From Psychromonas sp. Urea-02u-13 (GTDB taxonomy: Bacteria; Pseudomonadota; Gammaproteobacteria; Enterobacterales; Psychromonadaceae), in assembly GCF_002835995.1 (NCBI RefSeq), contig NZ_PJBZ01000056.1:1-64000 (forward strand): 64,000 nucleotides of DNA, given 5' to 3'. This document shows, in pieces, positions 37,414 to 44,374 of this stretch. The notes below the pieces were generated by a model. The model was not told the origin of the DNA. It saw nothing but the letters and a program-made list of their open reading frames with translations, and searched no databases. Made by a program: the position numbers and the translations under genes. Positions within the stretch are counted from its first letter, which is position 1, and every line of letters begins with the position of its first letter.

Positions 37414-38742
37414 TTACCTCTCTTGTGATTCATCCCTCTGCGATAACGAAACGAGTGTTTCGGGCAGGGGTTTATTGACAGTCACCCCCATTGATTTGAG
37501 CGATTCTGCCTGTGCAATTATATTGCCACGGCCCTCACTAAATTGCTTCAGTGCATGGTCATAACTATCTTGTGCTTTACCTAATTGCGCGCCGACCTCA
37601 AGCATATTGTGGCTAAACAAACGTAATTTGTCATATAGCTTACCTGCTTGATTGGCGATTAAACGGCCATTTTTTTCCTGTGAATCATAACGCCATAGGT
37701 TTTCAATCGTACGCAGTGCAATCATCAGGTTGGTTGGGCTTGCGAGTAAGATGTTGTTATCTAACGCTAATTTCACTAATTCGGGGTCATTTTCAATAGC
37801 TGCAATGAAAGCTGGCTCAACGGCAACAAATAACAGTACATAATCCAGACTATTTGCACCAATCAAATTTTGGTAATCTTTTTTGGCTAGCCCTTTGATA
37901 TGCTGGCGTACAGAAAGAGTATGCGCTTTTAATGCTTCTTTTTGTTCACTGATATCTTCACTATTAAAAAAGCGTTCATAAGCGACTAAAGACACTTTCG
38001 AGTCGATAATGATATTTTTATTTTGCGGTAAATGCACCACCACATCGGGTAAAAAACGCTGTCCAGATTCATTTTTATAGTGCGCTTGTGTCTCGTATTC
38101 ATGGCCTTCACGTAAACCAGAATTCTCTAAAATTCGCTGTAATACCACTTCGCCCCAGTTACCCATTTGCTTATTATCGCCCTTTAAAGCATTCGTCAGG
38201 TTACTGGTTTCCTGTTGCATTAATTGGTTGATCGTCGAAAGTTTTTTTATCTCTTCTTGTAAGTTATAACGCTCTTTACCCTCGTTAATATAACAATCAC
38301 TGACTTGCTGCTTGAAACCTTCCAGCTGCACTTTAAAAGGCGCTAATAATTGATTGAGGCTTTCTTGATTAAGGGTTTTAAATTGTGCGGATTTATCGTT
38401 AAAAATACGTTGAGACAGCAACTCAAATTGTGAACTTAACTTCTCTTCACTGGCTTGTTGATCGCGTAATCGCTGTTCGCCCGCCTGTAAACGAACCTCA
38501 GATTCTCGTAACCGTGCGGTTAATTTATTATTTTGTAACTGTAAACTTTCAGTCAATAATTGACAGGCTTCCAAATCAACAATTTTATTTTCTAGCGACT
38601 CTTGATGGAAATATTGCGCCTGTTCATTGAGCAGTAAAGTCGTCTGAAGCGTACTTCTTGTGCGTAGATAAAGTGCAATAAATAGAAGAGAAATAAAGAC
38701 AAATATCGCTAAAATTGCGATTTCAATAGGGGTGAAATTCAT
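37414..38742 (-). CDS. rmuC: DNA recombination protein RmuC
   Basis: 442 residues. A short N-terminal membrane anchor (IAILAIFVFISLLFIALYL), a long coiled coil (about 30-150) and the RmuC domain (NWGEVVLQRILENSGLREGH, PDVVVHLPQNKNIIIDSKVS, and LLFVAVEPAFIAAI) in the usual order. The domain has a restriction-endonuclease-like core; the protein limits inverted-repeat recombination. Start overlaps the stop of the upstream small membrane protein gene by 1 bp. Confidence 0.94.
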   Translation of the reverse strand: MNFTPIEIAILAIFVFISLLFIALYLRTRSTLQTTLLLNEQAQYFHQESLENKIVDLEACQLLTESLQLQNNKLTARLRESEVRLQAGEQRLRDQQASEEKLSSQFELLSQRIFNDKSAQFKTLNQESLNQLLAPFKVQLEGFKQQVSDCYINEGKERYNLQEEIKKLSTINQLMQQETSNLTNALKGDNKQMGNWGEVVLQRILENSGLREGHEYETQAHYKNESGQRFLPDVVVHLPQNKNIIIDSKVSLVAYERFFNSEDISEQKEALKAHTLSVRQHIKGLAKKDYQNLIGANSLDYVLLFVAVEPAFIAAIENDPELVKLALDNNILLASPTNLMIALRTIENLWRYDSQEKNGRLIANQAGKLYDKLRLFSHNMLEVGAQLGKAQDSYDHALKQFSEGRGNIIAQAESLKSMGVTVNKPLPETLVSLSQRDESQER

Positions 38743-39005
38743 TAATACTCTAATTTTTTAAGGTAGGAAACAACACCTTTATTACTGCGGTTCCATAAAA
38801 GTAAATAAACTAAATAAATAGCTAAAACCAACCACTTGTGAAAGTTTTTTCCTTGGTCTAAGTCTTCAAATGTAAAACTTTCATCGTAGCTATTCATCAC
38901 CATCACATAACCCACCATGATTAATGGAATCACAAAAACCGAAGAGAGCTTCCACAGTAAAATTAAAAGTTGGCTAAGTTGAGCAATGAGCATGATTTTC
39001 TCCAC
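38742..39005 (-). CDS. small membrane protein upstream of rmuC
   Basis: 87 residues. Two hydrophobic segments (LIAQLSQLLILLWKLSSVFV then IPLIMVGYVMVM; and WLVLAIYLVYLLLW) are separated by an acidic loop (YDESFTFEDLDQGKNF). The stop overlaps the rmuC start by one base, so translation is coupled. Family not recognised. Confidence 0.6.
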   Translation of the reverse strand: MEKIMLIAQLSQLLILLWKLSSVFVIPLIMVGYVMVMNSYDESFTFEDLDQGKNFHKWLVLAIYLVYLLLWNRSNKGVVSYLKKLEY

Positions 39006-39103
39006 AGTATGTCACTGTTATTTTAAACAGTTATATGTTCATTAGCGACCTACTTTAACCTATTCCCTTTGATTTTGTGCCTCACTTCTCAGCGCGTGTT
39101 TTT

Positions 39104-39238
39104 ATGAAACAAGTAAAAAAACGCATCAAATACTTTATTTTGCGTGTTTTATTAGTTCAAATACTCTACTATGCGTTTTTAATGGATTTAAGTGCGGGTT
39201 TACCTGTGTTTATGCAACAAATAAAGAATTGGAGCTAA
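39104..39238 (+). CDS. putative 44-residue membrane peptide upstream of glmS
   Basis: An ATG-to-TAA frame of 44 codons with a basic start (MKQVKKRIKYF) and one hydrophobic segment (ILRVLLVQILYYAFLMDL). Its stop lies 3 bp before the glmS ATG, so the glmS Shine-Dalgarno (GGAG) falls inside its last codons. Its own ribosome-binding site is poor. It could be a leader peptide coupled to glmS, or chance. Confidence 0.35.
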   Translation: MKQVKKRIKYFILRVLLVQILYYAFLMDLSAGLPVFMQQIKNWS

Positions 39239-39241
39239 ATT

Positions 39242-41065
39242 ATGTGTGGGATTGTTGGTGCGGTTGCGCAAAGAGATGTTGCTGGTATTTTAATAGAGGG
39301 ATTAAAACGCCTTGAATATAGAGGTTATGATTCAGCGGGTTTAGCCGTTATCGCCAATGATCACACCTTACAAACGGTGCGTCGTATCGGTAAAGTAAAC
39401 AGCCTGGCTCAAGCTATTAATGAGAACCCACTTGCAGGTGGTACAGGCATCGCGCATACACGCTGGGCAACACACGGTGGAGCAACAGAAACAAACGCAC
39501 ACCCACATCTTAGCGATCAACGCATAGCGATTGTGCATAATGGCATTATTGAAAATCACCAACTATTACGCCAACAGTTAATATCCGATGGTTACCTTTT
39601 TCACTCTCAAACCGATAGTGAAGTGATCGCTCATTTGGTCCACCAGCATCTACAAAACGACAATACACTGTTATCTGCGGTGCAAAAAACAGTACAACAA
39701 CTAGAAGGCGCTTATGGCGCGGTGGTCATTGATAAAAATAATCCTGATGAAATGATAGTGGCGCGTTCAGGCAGTCCATTAGTCATAGGTTATGGCCTCG
39801 GTGAGCATTTTGTTGCTTCCGATGCGAATGCTCTGTTACCCGTTACCCGTCGTTTCTCCTTTTTAGAAGAGGGAGACATTGCCCAAATAAGTCGTTTATC
39901 CGTGGCTATCTATGACGCTCAAGGTCAAACCGTTGAACGTGACATTATTGAGTCACAAGCCACTACTGAGAATACAGATAAAGGCCAATATAAACACTTC
40001 ATGCTGAAAGAGATTTTTGAGCAACCTCAAGCACTACAACGCACACTAGCTGGACGTTTACAGCCAGGAAAAGTCGCTGTGGATTGTTTTGAGCAAGCGC
40101 AATTACAAGGTATTCAGCATGTACAAATTATTGCCTGTGGTACCAGTTATAACGCAGCTATGGTGGCGCGTTATTGGTTTGAGTCATTAGCGGGTATTAG
40201 TTGTAACGTTGAAATAGCCTCTGAATTTCGCTACCGAAAATCGGTCACTCTAAAAAACAGCTTATTTGTAACACTTTCCCAATCGGGTGAAACAGCGGAT
40301 ACCTTAGCAGCCTTAAGAATCGCCAAAGAACAGGGTTATCAAGCGACACTCACTATCTGTAATGCTTCTGAATCATCATTAGTACGAGAGTCTGATATTG
40401 CTTATATGATGAAAGCCGGCACTGAAATTGGCGTTGCTTCAAGTAAAGCGTTTACCGTGCAATTAACCGCGCTATTAATGTTAGTAACAACACTTGGACG
40501 CCAGCATCATTTAACTGAGTTGCAAGAACAACAGATCACCGAGGCGTTACAAAGTTTACCGGCAAAAATAGAGCAAGCCCTTACCATGGAAAAAAATATT
40601 CAGCATCTTGCTGAAGACTTTGCTGATAAACATCACAGCCTATTTTTAGGGCGAGGCGAGCAATACCCCATTGCTATGGAAGGTGCACTTAAACTTAAAG
40701 AGATATCTTACATACACGCAGAAGCGTACGCGGCCGGTGAATTGAAGCATGGCCCGTTAGCATTGGTTGATGCCGATATGCCAGTGATTGTTGTCGCTCC
40801 CGATAATAGTTTATTAGAGAAGCTAAAATCGAATGTTGAAGAAGTCCGTGCGCGTGGTGGCTTGATGATTGTTTTTGCTGATAAAAACTCAGGTTTTGAA
40901 AGTGATGAAACCATGAAGGTAATAGAAGTACCACCTTGTGATCCTGTGATTGCGCCCATTATCTACACAATCCCATTACAACTGCTTAGTTATCACGTTG
41001 CTTTAATCAAAGGCACGGATGTTGATCAACCTCGTAACCTTGCAAAAAGTGTGACCGTAGAATAG
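39242..41065 (+). CDS. glmS: glutamine-fructose-6-phosphate aminotransferase
   Basis: 607 residues. [20 protein letters not shown] places the catalytic Cys directly after the start Met; the glutaminase domain is followed by two SIS isomerase domains ([29 protein letters not shown]) and the C-terminal LAKSVTVE. It makes glucosamine-6-phosphate for the cell wall and LPS. No glmS ribozyme is expected or seen in this order. Confidence 0.97.
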   Translation: MCGIVGAVAQRDVAGILIEGLKRLEYRGYDSAGLAVIANDHTLQTVRRIGKVNSLAQAINENPLAGGTGIAHTRWATHGGATETNAHPHLSDQRIAIVHNGIIENHQLLRQQLISDGYLFHSQTDSEVIAHLVHQHLQNDNTLLSAVQKTVQQLEGAYGAVVIDKNNPDEMIVARSGSPLVIGYGLGEHFVASDANALLPVTRRFSFLEEGDIAQISRLSVAIYDAQGQTVERDIIESQATTENTDKGQYKHFMLKEIFEQPQALQRTLAGRLQPGKVAVDCFEQAQLQGIQHVQIIACGTSYNAAMVARYWFESLAGISCNVEIASEFRYRKSVTLKNSLFVTLSQSGETADTLAALRIAKEQGYQATLTICNASESSLVRESDIAYMMKAGTEIGVASSKAFTVQLTALLMLVTTLGRQHHLTELQEQQITEALQSLPAKIEQALTMEKNIQHLAEDFADKHHSLFLGRGEQYPIAMEGALKLKEISYIHAEAYAAGELKHGPLALVDADMPVIVVAPDNSLLEKLKSNVEEVRARGGLMIVFADKNSGFESDETMKVIEVPPCDPVIAPIIYTIPLQLLSYHVALIKGTDVDQPRNLAKSVTVE

Positions 41066-41074
41066 CTAGCTAAT

Positions 41075-41115
41075 GAGTGTCTGGGCATTAATGTCAAATT
41101 AACATGCAGGCACTC
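41075..41115 (+). terminator. possible glmS terminator
   Basis: A 9-bp stem with one G-U pair (41075-41083 against 41107-41115) and a 23-nt loop, starting 10 bp after the glmS stop and followed by GTTTAAAA. The T-run is short, so the call is weak. Confidence 0.4.
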
Positions 41116-41229
41116 GTTTAAAAAACATAAAATCTACCTAACTCATAGTTCTTAAACGAAATCATTGAATTTACTAACTGACAGTCTTACCCTAATCTTT
41201 TGATTACTAAGTTTGTTAAAAGGTCGACC

Positions 41230-42549
41230 ATGAATTTCAGTTTGAGAACCATCTCTCTGTTGTTACTTATCAGCGCTACTTTATTAGCTTTATTGGCTTA
41301 TGAAAAAGGCATCTATAAAACTTATAGTGTTGACCTCTCCCGACAACAACAAATAGGACTTAATACCGACCTTTCACAGGGTGGACAAACAACCGCCGAT
41401 ATTAGTTATAGCGATCAAGGCATTAAGCTAAAATGTAATATTAGCTTGGAATACCAATGGCCCTATTGTGAATTAAAAATTCATTTAGCAGAACGCGCCG
41501 ATCAAGGCTCTTTTGATTATGCCCAAGGTGTCGACCTTTCAGCCTATACCGAAGTGTTTCTTAATATCGCCACTGAAGGTGATAACTCTGAGCAGATTCG
41601 TTTTTATATTCGTAATTACAACCCTGAATATACCAACTTGAATTCAGATGGAAACTCACTAAAAATTAATGAAGTTCAATACTCCCCTAACCAATACCCG
41701 ACCGGAAAATTTATTCCAATCAAAGATTTTAATGTCGTCTCTTGGTGGTTGCAGGCACGTGATATCCCCCTTGAATTACGTGGTGTAGAAATAAGTAACA
41801 GCCCTCTTTTAACCATTGCATCGGGCGGTGTCGTTGATGAAGGCCCCATCACTATTATCGTTAAAGAGATCACCTTCCGTTATAACCTTGTCAGTAAAGA
41901 AAACATTCTTTTTACCGTGATTGCGATGTGGTTTTTCAGTGCCGTGATTGCGTTATTATTACAATTAAAGTCTTTCCGCCAGCGTTTAAGTTATTCCAAA
42001 GGACAACAATTAAAACTTAATGATGTTCTGGTCGCATTAAAACTGGAAAAAGCACAACTCGAACAACTAGCTAAACGTGATGCATTAACCGGACTAAGAA
42101 ATCGTGTGGGTTTAAGTGAATATCTGCTGAGAGGAGAGGAGAAGGCACAGGATCATAACCTGCCTTTTAGCCTTATTTTCTTGGATATCGATTTTTTCAA
42201 AAACGTGAATGACAAACATGGCCACGCTGTGGGTGACCAATTATTAATACAGTTTGGGCGTATTATTAATGAAAATATACGTCAGCAAGACAAACTTGCA
42301 CGCAGGGGAGGCGAAGAGTTTATCTTGTTATGTATGGAGACTCAGCAAGACAAAGCCATTACGCTTGCTCAAAAATTGTGTGACCTTATCGCAACAACCG
42401 TGCTTATCGACGAGATTATGATCGCCGCTAGCTTTGGTGTGGCTCAACTACATAAAGGTGAGAGCACAACCTCATTTTTAGAACGTGCAGATAATGCATT
42501 ATACAAAGCAAAAACGAATGGTCGTAATCAAGTGCAAGCGGCAGCTTAA
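41230..42549 (+). CDS. membrane diguanylate cyclase with periplasmic domain
   Basis: About 439 residues from the ATG at 41230 (AAGG six bases upstream; a TTG frame extends to 41200). TM1 (ISLLLLISATLLALLAYEKG), a beta-rich periplasmic domain (about 35-215) that recalls CIA30/carbohydrate-binding-module sheets, TM2 (ILFTVIAMWFFSAVIALLL), a short coiled coil and a GGDEF domain with GGEEF. The inhibitory I-site RQQD lies five residues before GGEEF, so product inhibition is expected. It makes c-di-GMP. Ligand of the periplasmic domain unknown. Confidence 0.9.
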   Translation: MNFSLRTISLLLLISATLLALLAYEKGIYKTYSVDLSRQQQIGLNTDLSQGGQTTADISYSDQGIKLKCNISLEYQWPYCELKIHLAERADQGSFDYAQGVDLSAYTEVFLNIATEGDNSEQIRFYIRNYNPEYTNLNSDGNSLKINEVQYSPNQYPTGKFIPIKDFNVVSWWLQARDIPLELRGVEISNSPLLTIASGGVVDEGPITIIVKEITFRYNLVSKENILFTVIAMWFFSAVIALLLQLKSFRQRLSYSKGQQLKLNDVLVALKLEKAQLEQLAKRDALTGLRNRVGLSEYLLRGEEKAQDHNLPFSLIFLDIDFFKNVNDKHGHAVGDQLLIQFGRIINENIRQQDKLARRGGEEFILLCMETQQDKAITLAQKLCDLIATTVLIDEIMIAASFGVAQLHKGESTTSFLERADNALYKAKTNGRNQVQAAA

Positions 42550-43247
42550 AGACGCGCTCTATTCACAACTCTTGCGCTTTCTGCGATCTCTTTAGAAACA
42601 ATCGTTTGTCCGATAGGCGCAAAAGAGATCATCGCCAGTTTTAAATGCTGTATCGCAAAAGGGATGCCAATAATTGTCATCGTGCAGGCAACCGCAGAAG
42701 CCAAATGACCTAACGCCAGCCAAAAACCAGCTAATACACACCAAATCACATTACCAATTAGTGTCCAATCGCCAGTGCCAATATCTTCATTTCCCGTCAG
42801 GTATTTTCTATCAATCGGTTCTTTACCAAAAGGCAGAAAAGAAAAATTTCCAATGATAAAACACGCCTTTGCCCAGGGAATACCAATAATCGTCATAAAA
42901 GCAAAAATACCGATTAACCACCTCATACCCGTTACCAATCAATGTGCTTTATTCAGTCGTCAGCTCGGACACTAAGGCAAGGCACAGTATGATGACAATG
43001 GCTAGCCCTTAGCGAATACTGTAACGCAGAATTAGTTTTCGAGCTGGCGATCCGTAGGACAAGCTGTGAGGTCAGCATCTTCGTTGTTAGAAAGTATCGA
43101 TTGAACCAGTTAGACCTTCAACTTCCTGCCTAGAATCTGCTCACCTCACAGCTTGCTGAATTTTGCACTTTGAATGATAACGGGTATACCCCATAAAAAT
43201 ACCGCCAAACAATAACCAAATAATATTACCGATAAATGCAATCATGC
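42546..43247 (-). pseudogene. yccF: yccF, interrupted by a 263-bp insertion
   Basis: YccF proteins have two repeats, each with a membrane segment, a TIxGIP motif and a PxG end. The 3' part of the gene (frame 42938-42546) gives MRWLIGIFAFMTIIGIPW, NFSFLPFGKEP and the complete second repeat. The missing N-terminus is found at 43247-43191 as MIAFIGNIIWLLFGGIFMG after AAAGAG, and aligns with the second repeat (IGNVIWCVLAGF). Between them is the element 42925-43187. The 3' part has no ATG or ribosome-binding site at its new start. Gene end overlaps the cyclase gene by 4 bp. Confidence 0.8.
42925..43187. mobile_element. 263-bp MITE-like insertion in yccF
   Basis: Ends ATACCCGTTA (42925-42934) and TAACGGGTAT (43178-43187) are perfect 10-bp inverted repeats. 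Inside is a further near-perfect inverted repeat (43060-43077 against 43138-43155, containing CAAGCTGTGAGGT) with about 60 nt between arms, which would fold into a long stem in RNA or single-stranded DNA. It has no coding frame, so it is non-autonomous. The exact target duplication cannot be fixed, because GGGTAT is shared by the end and the flank. Confidence 0.75.
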
Positions 43248-43342
43248 TGTCACTCTTTAAAAAATCAAAAAAGTAGAGTAATAAATTTATACAGGGAAGA
43301 AAAGGAAATATTAAATAAGTTGTATTAAAGAGGAGTTTTGGT

Positions 43343-43424
43343 AAAAACCTGCCCGAAGGATTTAGGCAGGTTCCTAGCTAACCAAAGCAGTTCAAGTGGT
43401 GCTGTGCAAGGCCCCAAATCAACG
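43343..43424 (-). ncRNA. candidate Fur-regulated small RNA, about 82 nt
   Basis: Leftward. A sigma70 promoter (-35 TTGCAT at 43459-43454, 17-bp spacer, -10 TATTAT at 43436-43431) places the start near 43424. A hairpin (43346-43353 against 43365-43372) followed by five T on the minus strand ends it at about 43343. No reading frame fits. A Fur-box-like sequence overlaps the -35. Size, promoter and terminator match RyhB-class RNAs; the short GAACTGCTTTGG region only loosely recalls the RyhB core, so the family is uncertain. Confidence 0.55.
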
Positions 43425-43453
43425 AAAACGATAATAACAAGACACAAACCCAA

Positions 43454-43474
43454 ATGCAAATGATAATTAGTATT
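43454..43474. promoter_or_regulatory. Fur-box-like operator and -35 of the sRNA
   Basis: The 19 bases 43456-43474 match the Fur consensus (GATAATGATAATCATTATC) at 14 positions by eye, including the unbroken ATGATAAT. They overlap the -35 hexamer of the leftward promoter, the expected place for iron-dependent repression. Confidence 0.55.
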
Positions 43475-43532
43475 ATTCAAGAGTTTGTTAAAAATAACTA
43501 AATACCCCTATTAAGATCAGTTCACAGCAGGT

Positions 43533-43561
43533 TTGAACAGTGACAAGATAACTGGGATAAT
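43533..43561 (+). promoter_or_regulatory. sigma70 promoter of the CxxC protein gene
   Basis: TTGAAC (43533-43538), 17-bp spacer, GATAAT (43556-43561), giving a start near 43568, 40 bp before the first possible TTG start codon. Confidence 0.6.
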
Positions 43562-43607
43562 ACGCCACAATTACTGCCCATTAGCTAAAGCAAAGCAGTA
43601 GCACTCA

Positions 43608-44291
43608 TTGTTGTACCTGTTAAATGGAGTTTTTAATATCGCTAATCACCCGTTAATCGAAGTCCCTTTTAATTACCGTAATACCTGCTGGTTTTGCGGT
43701 GAGCCCGATGATCAAAATGTCGACTTCCCTAAAAAAACTTATGAAGCTAACATTGTGACACATGAACCGATCTGTCTGCCTAGCTGTAAAGAATGTGCAA
43801 ACATTATTCAGCGTAGTGCGTTCACCTCTATCTACGCTTATCGGGACGCCATTAAACAGGGACTAGTGAAGAAGCATCAGAAGGTACTCAGTATTGGCTC
43901 TAATTGGACTGAACAAGAGTTATTAGAGTCTGAATTTGAAGGCAGTGCCTTCGAAGGTTTTAAACGCAGTGCTTGGCCGATGTTTAAAATGATGCAAGCA
44001 CGTATTAACTACCAGGGCTGGAGTATCGTTATTAATAACGATCATGTGATTGAAGAAAACGAGCATGAAAATTTTGAGTTTGATGGTGTTAATTACACTA
44101 GCTTAGAAGATGCCGTTACACATGCTGTTAAAACGTTTTTCTTAGATGAGCAACTGTTTACACGTGTATTGAGCGTGCTAGGTAAAGCAAAGTTCACGCA
44201 AGCGATTAGATTGTGCCGCTTATATCCGAATTTAAGCACTAAACAACGCGAGTCTGTCTTTATAGAGATATTAGATAGTATTGGTTTGTAG
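43608..44291 (+). CDS. CxxC zinc-ribbon protein of unknown function
   Basis: Up to 227 residues. A first pair CWFCGEPDDQNVDFP and a second CLPSCKECANI suggest a treble-clef or HNH-like zinc site near the N-terminus; the rest is helical and acidic (ENEHENFEFDGV). The start is unclear: TTG codons at 43608 and 43611 have no Shine-Dalgarno, while a good GGAG (43626-43629) sits eight bases before an in-frame ATC at 43638, just before the conserved part (NHPLIEVPFNYRNTCWFC). Similar proteins occur as single genes in marine gammaproteobacteria. No function is known to me. Confidence 0.65.
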   Translation: MLYLLNGVFNIANHPLIEVPFNYRNTCWFCGEPDDQNVDFPKKTYEANIVTHEPICLPSCKECANIIQRSAFTSIYAYRDAIKQGLVKKHQKVLSIGSNWTEQELLESEFEGSAFEGFKRSAWPMFKMMQARINYQGWSIVINNDHVIEENEHENFEFDGVNYTSLEDAVTHAVKTFFLDEQLFTRVLSVLGKAKFTQAIRLCRLYPNLSTKQRESVFIEILDSIGL

Positions 44292-44315
44292 AAGCGTTAT
44301 TTACAGCAGTAAAGC

Positions 44316-44350
44316 CCGCCCTACGAGTAAATGATGTCATCGTAGGGCGG
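44316..44350. terminator. hairpin between convergent genes
   Basis: A perfect 11-bp GC-rich stem (44316-44326 against 44340-44350) with a 13-nt loop between the CxxC gene and the tubulin-like gene. No T-run follows, so it may be a REP-like palindrome that also blocks read-through. Confidence 0.55.
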
Positions 44351-44374
44351 AGTATCAGTCCATTAAAAAATCAA

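Noticed and set aside
39113-39150. Hairpin of AAAACGCA / TGCGTGTTTT before glmS as a terminator or ribozyme
   Set aside because: The stem is short and bulged with a 14-nt loop, and glmS ribozymes belong to Gram-positive lineages.
43060-43155. Inverted repeat that might be an integron attC site
   Set aside because: It lies inside the 263-bp element; no attC core GTTRRRY pair or gene cassette array was seen around it.
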